Positions 25,033 through 36,488 of a DNA stretch of 64,000 bases are shown here, piece by piece (the first letter of the stretch is position 1; every line of letters starts with the position of its first letter). The notes beneath the pieces are model-generated. The model did no database searches. It worked only from the letters and a program-made list of their open reading frames with translations, and was not told the origin of the DNA. The stretch spans positions 54,625,880 through 54,689,879 of the forward strand of contig CP141132.1 of NCBI GenBank assembly GCA_035236585.1. Reading direction: 5' to 3'. This DNA is from Warburgia ugandensis (Eukaryota > Streptophyta > Magnoliopsida > Canellales > Canellaceae). The translations under genes were made by a program, and so were the position numbers.

Positions 25033-27906
25033 TGTGACAACCCAGGTTTTTATGATGCAATTTTATAATAACAGCAAGATCGATCTCTATTTTAAAATAT
25101 TTTTTTGCAAAAAGGATGCAATGAAAGTTTTCTTTTAATCAAAACTTTTGTATAAAAACCCTGAGCATCATTTACAAATCTCAGTGAATAGATAATGCAT
25201 AAGGCCGTGACACTTTTTAAAACATATAAATGAATAATTACTATTCCTAAGATTGTTAACCATAGCCCAAGTTACAAATAAGCACTTACAACTAAGTTTA
25301 CATCAAATACAAAAGAGTTACTTGATAAGTCCTCACTCAGCCTTACCTATGCTCACTTGACTGTGGCCTTAATGCTGTTTGATGCTCCTTCTAATTGTAC
25401 TTTGTTTGATCCAGAAAAATGATGGATTGGGTTGAGTATTCATCATACTTAGTAGGTAACCTGATACTACTAGTTTGAAAACACGACATGTGAGAGGGGT
25501 TATGATAAGCCTATTTATAAGAACATGCAATTCTATTTTTGGGTAAACATAGGTATGTATGCATAAACTATGAAATTCATAAATTAGTAAGATAATTATT
25601 ACTAAAGCAATAATAGTAAATCAACTCATGCATGCATATATCTCAGCGAACACATCAATAATAATAGTAGCTTTATAAAAATCTTAAATTACTAATTTTT
25701 CAAGGTGGATAAGAGCATCATCATGAATCTTTCAGTAAACAACTCAAACTGACTGGTCACAAGTACTCGTATATGACCATCTCAATGTTATATGCATATG
25801 GATAAAACTAAAATCGTAGGGTCAACTATGCTCACGATCAGCACACAATTGGAATCATGTGGCTCCAGTATTTGGAGACCAACCCACCATAGCCTCCATG
25901 ACGACTATGGCTATCCTCGAAAAGGGTGTCATGAACACCTCCAATGGTCGTCCCTGTTTACCACAACAATTGATGAAGGGACAATGCCATTTTGGTAGCA
26001 ATACCATCCACTTTTTGTGGTAGAGGCCGGGAGGCCAACCCCATGCATAAACAACCACTCAACATAGTGCCCACTAGGCTCAATAGCCCAAAAATATAGA
26101 TACATGAAACCCCAGTCTCAATCATTGTAAATCATGCAATGAGTTTCAACATGCGAGCAATGCATATATTCTAAATCTCAATTATCACAAATCGTGCAAT
26201 TCATGAAACTAGTTCCAAAACATATATGCAGCGCTTATATAAAAAATATTTACTAAATAAGCAATTGCATGCAAGATCATAAGGAAAATCTGCATACTCA
26301 TTATGAGAATATCAAATCGCAAAAAGCATACTAAACACGGTCATTAGGATTAAATAAATCAATTAGAGTTTGGAAATGCATTTGAAAACTTGGCATTATT
26401 AGACTACCTACCTCGATCATTGTCACTTAGCTTGTGTCCTTCTTCAATTCAAGCCCTAGAGTACCTCGGTGAGGTCCTGAATGTTATTCAAACATAAAAT
26501 TCAAGTATTATTTTCTAGATTCACAGATCAACGGCTAGATCTATACGATTTATGGGTTTCTAGTGGTTGATTTATGTGATGTTTGGGTTGATCTTAGACT
26601 AATGATGTCCTAAGGCATCTAATTATTCAATTAATGAGATCTGATCATAGTTGATCTCATAGATCCATGAAATCTCTATGGGTTTTAGGCTATAGTCGTC
26701 TTGATCAATCTCATGATCCTAAATTTTATTGTATAAGTAGATCTGCATCATAATTATGAACACAACAATTCTTTCAGATCGTTGATTGGAGTTATATAGC
26801 CTTCTTAATTGCATTTTTAATGTTATGAATCTACAGACGAACTAGATTTAACAGTACCGGGCCCACACATCACGGTTCCCAAGACGCATATGTGTCCTGG
26901 TCGAACTGTGACTGCACTAGCACACTTGCGCACTCCCAAAGGATGCTTTGGGCATGCATCCTAGATGGCGTCGTGCTCACGCATCTTTGGCGCAGAAGCA
27001 GTTCGATCTGGATGGGATGGTTCAATCTAGACCGTCCAACCATCCTAGCCCTGGGTCACCGCCCAGGATGCCATGATGCATGGATTGTCCTGGGTTTTGG
27101 GGTCCCACAAACGCGTTGGGCAGCTCAGATCTTACATTCGAGCTACCCATGTAGTGGATCTGTAATAGATCCACCGTCCATTGGTTTCATTGGCAATTCA
27201 TCGCCTAGTAAGACTAGATCCGGTCGGGATCTAGGGGAAAAGGAAGAGGGAAGAGAGAGGAGTAGAGTGGGGAGGAGGATCGTACCTGGGGAGCCCTCGA
27301 TTCTGTGCTATGAAGGCCTTGAACGTGGTTGCAAACCCTTGTTGCCAAAACATTCTTGGAAGCAATTTAAGGGGAAGAAAATGTGATTTTTGGAAGAGGG
27401 GAGTGGAGGAATTTATAGAGGGGAGAAGGCAGTGCCGTCCCATGGCAGTGCCACCATTTTTTTCCGGCGCTGCACTGCAAGGGCAGTGCAGTGCGACAGC
27501 TAGAAGGGGATGGCGATGGAGAAGGTGGTGGAGAAGAAGACGGGGTGTTGTTATCAAAATGACCCCCTACATTTTGAGCCATTTTAAATTTTAAATGTAA
27601 GTTACAAAAATACCCTCCATCTTCAAAAGCCCATAACTTGGTCATACGACCTCCGTTTTCAGTGTTCTTTAAGGAGTTGGACTCCATTTTGAGCGTAGAA
27701 TCTAATGATGTAGAATTTGTCTCAAATTCCTTTGTTTCATACTTTAATTAACATAAAACATCTAACCACCTATTAAGCTAATTAAACATATATTAATTCC
27801 CAAAATAAGCAAGCCATAACTAATTAGCAAATGGCAAACATCATGATTGATCGTGGTTGCAAAAGTGATATAAAAATATCGAAAAAAAAAAACGTGAGTC
27901 ATTACA
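25033..27906 (-). repeat. 3' LTR of element 3 (2874 bp)
   Basis: Plus-strand reading starts TGTGACAACCC and ends GTCATTACA. TATA box CTATAAAT on the minus strand at 27411-27418 and donor-like CCAG|GTACG near 27285. The acceptor position reads TTTTTCTG. The 164-codon frame at 26892-27386 is CpG-rich LTR DNA. Confidence 0.88.
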
Positions 27907-27922
27907 TCATTACCCCCTTTAA
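27907..27922 (-). other. Polypurine tract of element 3
   Basis: Minus-strand TTAAAGGGGGTAATGA directly precedes the 3' LTR, as in elements 1 and 2. Confidence 0.8.
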
Positions 27923-28399
27923 GGAATTTTTCCCTCGAAATTCTACAATCCATTACTAGAAAAGAATTTAGGGTAGCTATTCCTCATTTCGGATTCGACT
28001 TCCTAGGTTTCTTCTTCGATAGATGCATTCCTCCACAAAACTCTAACTAATGGAATTTCTTTATGCCATAGCTTCTTGACTTTCTTGTCCAGAATCTGCA
28101 TCAATTTTGTTTCCAAGGTTAGGTCTGGTTGTAGGTCGACTGGCACCTGCTCAAGTACATGTGTGGGGTCAAGAATATACTTCCACACATGAATACGTGA
28201 AAAACATTATGTACTTCTGGTAATTGCTGTGGCAATGCTATCTTGTAGGTAGCCTTTCCCACTCTATCCAGGATTTTGAATGGTCCAATAAATTGAGGAC
28301 TAAGTTTCCCCTTTACACCAAACCTCATAACACCCTTAGTCAGAGATATCTTCAAGAAAACATTATCTCCAACTTCAAATTCCATCTGTCTTTGTTGCT
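27923..28399 (-). pseudogene. Integrase C terminus with chromodomain (element 3)
   Basis: Two minus-strand frames. Upstream (28119-28385) reads EFEVGDNVFLKISLTKGVMR then GKLSPQFIGPFKILDRVG, the GPY/F-type module after the integrase core. Downstream (28003-28188) reads KYILDPTHVLEQVPVDLQPD, QILDKKVKKLWHKEIPLVRV and LWRNASIEEET, followed by the decayed end W-E-V-E-S-E-M. In chromoviruses this chromodomain directs integration to particular chromatin. One frameshift separates the halves at about position 28180. Confidence 0.88.
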
Positions 28400-29586
28400 T
28401 ATTGGCATAACTCTTCTGTCGGCTTTGAGCTACGAGAAGTCATCTTCTAATAAGCTTCACCTTGTTTGCGCACTGTTCTTGTAACTCTGATAGCACAATT
28501 CTATTTTCACCCACTTTGTTCCAACATATAGGTGAACAACAAGGTTTTCTATAGAGCGCTTCATAAGGAGCCATGCCGATGCTTGACTGGAAACTATTGT
28601 TATATGCAAATTCAACAAGGGTAAACTTTCATCCCAACTCTCTTTCTAGTCAATTGCACATACTCTCAACATATCCTCTACTATCTAGATCGTACATTCA
28701 GATTGGCCATCAGATTGAGGGTAAAAGCCTTGCTGAAATTTAATGAAGATCCCAATGACTTTTGCACCGACTTCCATAATTATGAGGTAAAATGATTGTC
28801 CCTATTGGAAATAATGCTGAGTGGTATCCCGTGCAAACTCACGATTTCCTTAATATACAAGTGAGATAGGCTGTCCGTAGATTGATTATGTCATATAGGG
28901 AGAAAATGCACCATTTTGGTTAGTCAATCAATGATTACCCATATCATATCATGTCCCTTGGATGTTTTAGGTAGTCCTAAGATGAAGTCCATCATAATAT
29001 GATCCCACTTCCATTCTGGCAACTCAAGTGGTTGTAGTAATCCTACCAGTCTCTAATGTTCAACCTTAACTTGTTGACAAGTTAAACACCGTGCCACAAA
29101 TTCTCCTATATCTCTTTTCATACCATTCCACCAGAAATGTTGCTTCAAATCTTGATACATCTTTGTTCCACTAGGATGAATAGTGTACTTAGATTGATGT
29201 GCTTCTTTCAAGATTTCTCGTCTTATTTCATCATTGCCTGGCACTATTAATCTTCCTCTCATGAGAACACTACCTTCTACTTCCTTGATGAATTTTGGTT
29301 TTCCAACTAATGCTTGTATGTCAGTATCATTCTTTTGCATTTTCTTAACTTTCTCATTAATAGTGGATTTTATAGTCAAATTTGCTATAAAAGACCTCCC
29401 ATGACCTATTTCGGGCTTGCACTCTATCACCTCGTATAATAATTTCCATCTTTTGGAATGTAAACTTGCACATATTCCTTGTGTCTTTCTATTTAAGGCA
29501 TATGCTACGACATTAGCCTTCCCTGGATGATATTGAATGGAAAAGTCATAGTCTTTCAAGTACTCCATCCATCTCCTTTGTCGCAT
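28400..29586 (-). pseudogene. Integrase: H2C2 zinc finger and broken catalytic core (element 3)
   Basis: The open part (29053-29586) begins in the RNase H tail (MRQRRWMEYLKDYDFSIQYH, PGKANVVAYALNRK) and ends in the integrase zinc finger: HPSGTKMYQDLKQHFWW, then CLTCQQVKVEH. Below 29053 the catalytic core continues with frameshifts: [20 protein letters not shown], then [17 protein letters not shown]. The usual S-D-R-D at the second catalytic position reads S-N-R-D, so the catalytic Asp is changed to Asn. The third acidic region is scrambled. Confidence 0.85.
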
Positions 29587-29887
29587 GTTAAAGCTTGTTG
29601 TGAAAAGATGTACTTGAGACTTTTGTGATTCGTAAAGACTTCAAATTTTCTCCATACAGATAGTGTCTCTAGATTTTTAAGGCAAAGACTATAATGACAA
29701 GCTCTAAGTCATGGGTAGGGTAATTAACCTCATGATTTTTCAATTGTCTAGAAGCATAGGCAATTACTTTTCCATTTTGCATAAGCACACAGCCTAATCC
29801 TTGTCTAGAAGCATCACTATAGATCTCAAACCCTCCACTGCCAGATGGTAAAGTAAGTACTGGTGCAGTGGTTAGCTTCCTTTTTAG
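29587..29887 (-). pseudogene. RNase H domain (element 3)
   Basis: Minus-strand translation between RT and integrase gives [40 protein letters not shown] and [20 protein letters not shown]. The first catalytic Asp (YSDAS) and Glu (DLELV) are present. There is a stop right after the RT segment and another before HYLYGE. Confidence 0.8.
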
Positions 29888-30606
29888 CTATTGAAAACTC
29901 TCCTCGCATGCCTCATCCCACTCAAACTTTTTGTCTTTTCTTGTTAATTTGGTCAGGGGTAAGGCAATACGTGAAAATCCTTCAATAAATCTATGGTAAT
30001 ATCCCACAAGCCCTAGAAAATTCCTTACTTCTGTCACTGTCTTAGGCATATCCCATTTCTCCATGGCTTCAACTTTTTCTTGGTCAACCACAATGCCATC
30101 TTTGGAAATAAGATGACCCAGAAAATTCACTTTCTCCAGCCAAAATTCACACTTATTAAACTTTGCATACAATTTGTGTGCTCTTAGTGTACTCAGTACT
30201 ACTCGTAAACATTCCCTATGGTCCTCAAGAGTTTCTGAGTAGATCAAGATATCATCCACAAATACTATAACAAATTTTTCTAGATAGGCTTTGAACACTC
30301 GATTCATAAGATCCATAAATGTGGCTGGTGTATTTGTCAGTCCAAAAGACATCACTCTAAACTCATAGTGTCCATATGTGGTTCTAAATGATGTCTTTGT
30401 AATATCTTCCTCCCTGACCCTAAGTTGGTGATATCGAGATCATAAATCGATCTTGGAAAAGACACGGGTTGACTGGAGTTGATCAAATAGGTCATCAACA
30501 CGGGTAAAGGATACTTGTTTTTCACTGTGACCCTATTCAACATTCGGTAGTCAATGCAAAGTCTCATTGACCCATCCTTTTTCTTCACAAAAAGGACTGG
30601 CGCTCC
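29888..30606 (-). pseudogene. Reverse transcriptase (element 3)
   Basis: Minus strand, two frames. The N-terminal part (30352-30588) reads [20 protein letters not shown] then VKNKYPLPV, which is RT motif 1, then degrades. The C-terminal part (29888-30355) has [20 protein letters not shown], the catalytic FVDDILIYS motif and [18 protein letters not shown]. The FVDD catalytic pair is intact, but a frameshift around 30355 and a damaged motif at 30400-30480 make the enzyme inactive. Confidence 0.92.
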
Positions 30607-30927
30607 CTAAGGAGATATACTAGGTCTAATGAACCCTTTGTTTAGCAACTCTTGTAACTGGGTCTTCAGCTCCTTTAACTCTACAGGGGCCATTCGATAT
30701 AGTGCCTTCAATGTGGGGGTTGTGCCAGGTATCAGGTCAATAGTAAAATCTATCACCCTCTTTGGTGGTAACCCTGATAAGTCTTCAGGGAACACATTTG
30801 GGAATTCACAAACCACATCTACCTCCTCTAACTTTGGCTTTGCAACTTTAGTGGCTTCTATCTTAGCCAAAGAGAATGGACACCCCTGAGCAATGTGCTT
30901 TGTGCTTTTATAGCAAAAATAACACAT
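30607..30927 (-). pseudogene. Protease-RT linker (element 3)
   Basis: 106 codons. Contains VVCEFPNVFPEDLSGLPPKR and VIDFTIDLIPGTTPTLKALY, then MAPVELKELKTQLQELLNKG and FIRPSISP, the stretch that always precedes RT motif 1 in plant gypsy elements. The first ~25 codons belong to a shifted frame. Confidence 0.88.
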
Positions 30928-31310
30928 GCTCCTGAATAATCTCTTTTCCCTTGTAAGGAGACCGCTTCTCCTCTAGGGAGGTTAAAAATAATCCTTTTCT
31001 TTTGACAATCAACTATTGCATTATGCGAGGCTAACCAATTCATCCCAAGTATGACGTCAAAGTCTGTCATATCTAGGTGGATTAGGTCTACGTTCATTTG
31101 GTTGCCCTCGACTATAATCGGAACATCTTGGAAGTATGTTTGTGTGGAAATTGACTTGCTTATGGGTGTCATAATTTCTAAGGAGAAGTCTAAGTCTTGA
31201 ACTATAGTATCCATAGAAGAGGTAAAATTGCATGATATGAAGGAATGAGTAGAACCAGTATCAAATAATACTTTGGCAGGTCTATCATAGATATGAAGTG
31301 TACCTTCTAC
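30858..31310 (-). pseudogene. Aspartic protease (element 3)
   Basis: VLFDTGSTHSFIS at about 31255-31293 (minus) keeps the D-T-G active site. Downstream is DFDVILGMNWLASHNAIVDC, the conserved I-L-G-x-x-W-L flank, then KKRIIFNLP. The segment after the DTG motif is open (30858-31214), with an internal start that is not biological. Confidence 0.85.
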
Positions 31311-32363
31311 TATGGCGTTGGAAGCTTGAGCCTGTCTCTAAGTGATGGCAAATACTGGTCCTTGGCTTCGAGGGATGTGATCTTCCTTATGTTTCTCCTC
31401 CTTCTTCCTCTTAGGGAAATTTCGAGCTAGATATCCCATTTCTCTGCAATTAAAACACATAAAATGGAGGTAGGTACACGGCTTGCCTAAGTGATATCTG
31501 TTGCATCTGGGGCAAGCTTTGGATTCTCGATTTCTTCCTTTATTGTCGAATTGTCACTTGTGGGGGTGTCGAGATCCAAAAGGTTGAATGGGTCTTTTAC
31601 CTTTATTGTTTCTTCCACCATTGTGGTACTTCGCATCCTTAGCAGCATGTGTTCTTTGATAATCCTTTTAAAAAAGAGACGCCATTTCTACAGACTTTGT
31701 TATAGTGGTTGGTTGAAATCCTATCACTCTATTCCTAAGACCTAGGTGTAATCCATCAACAAACCTTTCTATAGCATTTTCTTTGGTAGAGCAAACGTTG
31801 GGTGCGAATCTTCGAAGATTTATGAACCTATTCTTGTATTATTGCATGGAGAGATTGCCTTGTTCTAGATTCATGAATTCTTTCTCCTTTTGCTTCCACA
31901 TATGACGTGGATAGTACTTCTCATTAAATACTAGTTTGAACTCTTCCTAGAGTATCACATCATTATCTCCAAAGTATGTTCTTTCGGCCATTTCCCACTA
32001 AAAGCCTACTTTGCCTTTTAGTACGAAACTGGCCATGGCAACCTTTCTATCTTCGAGAATTTTCATAGCCTTAAATAACTTCTCAATGTCAAAGATCCAT
32101 TTTTTAGTTGTTGCTAACTCATCTTCTCCTGAGAATGATAGGGCCATTTTCTAAAATCGCTCAAGTTGGGCCTCTGTCCTGTCAACAATTCTTTCTAGAG
32201 AAGAGGCTCTTGTCGTAGGTGCTTGTGGTTAGTTCTACATGAACTACCCTATATGTTGCATGAATAGTTGAAAGGCTTCAGCCATTCCATTCCCAGATCT
32301 AGAGGAGTCGGGTGGAGGGTTATTAGGTCTTAGGGTTGCACCTACTCTTCTCCTTGGCGGCAT
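31311..32363 (-). pseudogene. Gag (element 3)
   Basis: Starts at ATG 32363 (minus) with MPPRRRVG, a start common to Tekay-type Gag. The core reads KWIFDIEKLFKAM, EMAERTYFGD and EEFKLVFNEKYYPRHMWKQK, then GNLSM and ERFVDGL. A CPRCNRYHLGKPC knuckle is followed by CFNCREMGYLARNFP, in which the His and last Cys of the usual C-x2-C-x4-H-x4-C are replaced by Tyr and Phe. At least four stops are present, the first about 40 codons in. Confidence 0.85.
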
Positions 32364-32488
32364 CTATTTGACAAGACTAGTACCTACCTTTAGGGGACTC
32401 TATCATGCTATCCTAATAGTTTTTCTATTGATGTAACTTTATTATAAGTCTTCATTTCATAACTGGGCTATGAATAACATGAACCTAG

Positions 32489-32500
32489 GCTCTGATACCA
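32489..32500 (-). other. Primer binding site of element 3 (initiator Met tRNA)
   Basis: TGGTATCAGAGC on the minus strand, 2 nt inside the 5' LTR end, continuing with CTAGG as in element 2-type sites. Confidence 0.9.
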
Positions 32501-32502
32501 AC

Positions 32503-35500
32503 TGTGATGACCCGAGTTTTTATGATGCAATTTTATAATAACAGCGAGATCGATCTCTATTTTAAAATATTTTTTTGCAAAAAGGATGCAGTGAAAGTTT
32601 TCTTTTCATCAAAACTTTTGTATAAAAACCCCCAGCGTTATTTACAAATCTCGATGAACAGATAATGCATAAGGCCATGGCACTTTTTAAAACATATAAA
32701 TGAATAATTACTACTCCCAAGATTGTTAATCACAGCCAAAGTTACAAATAAGCACTTACAACTAAGTTTACATCAAATACAAAAGGGTTATTAGATAAGT
32801 CCTCACTCAGCCTTATATGTGCTCACTTGACTATGGCCCTAACGCTCTTTAATGTTCCTTCTAATTGTACTTTGTTTGATATGAAAAAATGATGGATTAG
32901 GTTGAGTATTCATCATACTCAATAGGTAACTTGATACTACTATTTTTAAAACACGACATGCGAGAGGGGTTATGCTAAGCCTATTTATAAGAACATGCAA
33001 TTCTATTTTTGGGTAAACATAGGTATGTATGCATAACTATAAAATTCATAAATTAGCAAGATAACTATTATTAAAGCAGTAACAGTAAATCAACTCATGC
33101 CTGCATATATCTCAGTGAACACATCAATAATAATAGTAGCTATAAAAATCTTAAAATACTAATTATTCAAGGTAGATGAGAGTATCTCCATGAATCTGTC
33201 AGTAAACAACTCAAACTAACTGGTCATGAGTACTCGTATACGACCATCTCAATGCTATATGCATATCTATAAAACTAAAATCATAGCGTCAACTATGCTC
33301 ACAATCAACACACAACTAGAATCGTGTGGCTCCGGCATCTAGAGACCAACCCATCATAGCCTCCACGACAACTATGGGTGTCCTCGAAAAGGGTGTTGTG
33401 CACACCTTCAGTGGTCATTCTTGTTTACCACAGCATTCGAGGAAGGGACAATGCCATTTTGGCAGTGATACCATCCACTTTCTGTGGTAGAGGCCGGGAG
33501 GCCAACCCCGTACATAAACAACCTCTCAGCATAGTGCCCACTAGGATCAATAGCCCAAAAATATAGATACATGAAACCCCAATCTCAATCATTGTAAATC
33601 ATGCAATGAGTTTCAACATGCGAGCAATGCATATATTCTGAATCTCAATTATCACAAATCATGCAATTCATGCAACTAGTTCTAAAACATATATGCAGTG
33701 CTTATATAAAAACTATTTACAAATAAGTAATTGCATGAAAGATCATAAGGAAAATCTGCATACTCATTATGAGAATTTCAAATCGCAAAAAGCATACTAA
33801 ACACGGTCATTAGGATTAAATAAATCAATTAGAGCTTGGAAATGCATTTGAAAACTTAGTAGTATCAAACTACCTACCTCAATCGTTGTCACTTAGCTCG
33901 TGTCCTTCTTCAATTCGAGCCCTAGAGTACCTTGACGAGGTCCTGGATGTTATTTGGACATAAAAGTCAAGTATTATTTTCTAGATTCACAGATCAACAG
34001 CTAGATCTATACGATTTATGGGATTTTAGTGGTTGATTTATGCGATGTTTGGGTTGATCTTGGACTAATGATGTCCTAAGGCATCTAATTAATCAATTAA
34101 TGAGATCCGATCATAGTTGATCTCGTAGATCCATGAAATCTCTATGGGTTTTAGGCTATAGTCGTCTTGACCAGTCTCACGATCCTAAATTTTATTGTAT
34201 AAGTAGATCTTTGTTGTAATTACAAATGCAACGGTTCTTTCGGATCATCGATCGGAGTTATATAGCCTTCTTAATTGCATTTTAGTGTTGCAAATCCATG
34301 AACGAACCAGATTTAACAGTACTAGGCTAGTGCGTCATAGTTCCCAAGACGCATATGCATCCTAATCGAACTGCGACTGTACTCGTATGCTTGTGCACAC
34401 CCGAAGGATGCTCTAGGGTGTGTGTCTTGGACGGCGTCATGCTCGTGCGTCTTCGGCACAGAAGCAGTTCAATCTGGATCTTCTAACCATCCTAGCCCTA
34501 GATCACCACCCAGGATGCCATGATGCATGGATTGTCTTAGGTTTTTTTGCGTTTTGGGATTCCACGAATGCGTTGAGCGGCTCAGATGTCGCATTCGAGC
34601 TCCCCAAATGACGCGCTATGACACGCGTCTTGGATGGTGTCACGCGGACACGTCTTTGGCGTAGGCGGGGTACACCTCAGCTCCCAGGATGCCCCGTGCA
34701 TCCTAGTCGAGTCCGGAACCCACCGTACATGGCTCCCTTGCAATGGTTGCCCCAGGGAGCTTGTCACAGCCAGCGTCATGCTCGTGCCCCTTGGGTCATC
34801 GTCTTTGACGGGTTTCAACCCATTTGGTTTGGGACTGGCATTGTGATAATGCCTTCCAGCTGGAAAAACATCCAGATCCGGTGTGGATCTGGGCTGGGAA
34901 GGAGAGGGGAATAAGAGAGGAGTGAGGCTTACTTGGGCAGCCTAGGAGAGTGACCATCGTCGGTGGTGTGCCTGTTCTCCAGTCTAAAACCCCTGCTTGC
35001 CGAAAAATAGGAAGCAGAGAAAAACCCTAATGTCCGATGAGACCAGAGGGAGAAGGGGAAAAAGAGAAGGGAGGGGAATGGCCAGCCTGAGGACAGGACT
35101 GACCGTTGCCGGTCTTTACAGGGACAACTGATGGAGGGTTTTTTTTATTTTTTCTGGAACCCTAACTACTGAATTTTGGATGAAGGCAGCCAGAGAAAGA
35201 GGAGAAGAAGATGATCGGGGAAGAGGGGAACGCGGGCTTTATAGCCTCGCGAAGGAGGTGCTGCCCAAAGGCGGTGCTTCCATTGTTGCCATCTTACAGA
35301 GGCGATGCTGGAAAGGCAATGGCTGGAGGAAGAAGATGACCTGGGGGGTGCCGTTAGTAAAACGGCCCCCTGTGTTTTTGGGTCATTCTATTTTAATTAT
35401 ATTTTACAAAAATGTCCCTCTATCTTCAAACGCCCATAACTTTGTCATATGAACTCTGTTTTTGGGGTTCTTTGAGGCATTGGATTCCATTTTGAACATA

Positions 35501-35634
35501 GAATCTAATGGTACTAATTTTTCTCACAAATTACTTTGTTTTATATTTTTATTAATATTAAAAATCTAAACATATATATTGACCTTCAAAATAAACTATT
35601 TTTACAAAAGAGCTTCAAAATTTGAGGCATTACA
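32503..35634 (-). repeat. 5' LTR of element 3 (3132 bp)
   Basis: Plus-strand reading from TGTGATGACCCGAG to GAGGCATTACA. About 8-9 percent mismatch with the 3' LTR in the first 185 bp by eye, and strongly different at 34590-34900. There it carries an additional CpG-rich unit that resembles the LTRs of elements 1 and 2. TATA-like CTATAAAG (minus) at 35237-35244, in a GGCTATAAAGCC palindrome. Confidence 0.88.
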
Positions 35635-36483
35635 GCAACTATTATTTTCTCATTCTTAATTCAATAAGCCACTTACCCAAAGTTCAAATGCCAATCCAAT
35701 AATCATGAACAATAAAAGAAGAAAATAATAAGATGGAATGAAAGGGAAAACAAATTTGTACTTCTCCTTAGCTGAAAAATCTACAAAGAGGGTAGATTTT
35801 TAAGGAAAAACGAAGAGGAGGAAGACATGTTCATCTTTAGTTAGGGTCAGCTATAGAAAGAGGCTTTCTACCTTAAGGAAGATCTAGAAAAAGGGAAAAT
35901 AAAATGGAGATAGTGGAAGTTGGTTTAGGACTCACCAACTTGTAGTCTAAGAGATGATGAAGGAACTAGCTACTTAGTTCTACTCAACCATTACTTTACG
36001 ATTGGAAGGAATACTTGGCTTCCATAGAAGTGGCACAAGACTTCTTCCTTTCCCTTTTTGTTCCCAAATCCCAAAAGAAAAAGGAAATAGTGCTAGAAGA
36101 TGAAGGGTGTTGTGCATGTCAATGGAGAAGAATAAGGATATGCATGTAAGAGTGATAGAAGAGAAGGTTGCATGCATGAAAGAGACTGGAATGAAGATGG
36201 CGTGGAAATAAGAAGACGATAGAGGTGTCTATGTAGGGGCTAATGTAGAATGGGGCATGGACTCTAATTGTAGAAGGTGTAAGAGTAAGGTAAGGGTGGA
36301 TGGATGTGTTTAAATGCTAAAGTGTGTGTATGTGAATCAAAGGTGAAAGGAAAAGGTGTGGAATATAAGCGAGGTAGAGGGGAGTGCGGGTAAGGGCAGA
36401 GTGAAGGGTGGGTGCATGTAGGGACTGGGATGGATGGTGATGAGGTGTAGTAGAAAAAGCAAAGGAAGAAAGGGGCTTACAAA
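35635..36483. other. Gene-free purine-rich DNA
   Basis: Between element 3 and solo LTR B. GA-rich on the plus strand, two short minus-strand frames without motifs. Continuous with 40264 onward once the solo LTR is removed. Confidence 0.5.
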
Positions 36484-36488
36484 GTATA
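36484..36488. repeat. TSD of solo LTR B (left copy), GTATA
   Basis: GTATA here and at 40259-40263. Confidence 0.8.

Larger units (their letters stand above)
25033..35634 (-). mobile_element. Element 3: Tekay/Del-type chromovirus (Ty3/gypsy), decayed autonomous copy
   Basis: 10.6 kb on the minus strand, with 5' LTR 32503-35634, Met-tRNA primer site, gag, protease, RT, RNase H, integrase, chromodomain-type C terminus, PPT and 3' LTR 25033-27906. Domain order is that of gypsy elements. The C-terminal end of integrase (DPTHVLEQVPVDL, QILDKKV, KEIPLVRVLW) is the chromodomain signature of the Tekay/Del clade. Every domain carries stops or frameshifts. No matching TSD was found (ATAAT left, GCAAC right). 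Confidence 0.9.

Noticed and set aside
26892-27386. 164-codon open frame on the plus strand
   Set aside because: Lies antisense in the CpG-rich part of the 3' LTR of element 3. GC-rich DNA lacks stop codons by chance, and the frame is not kept in the 5' LTR.
35635-35639. GCAAC as TSD of element 3
   Set aside because: The left flank reads ATAAT; no match within a few bases of shift.
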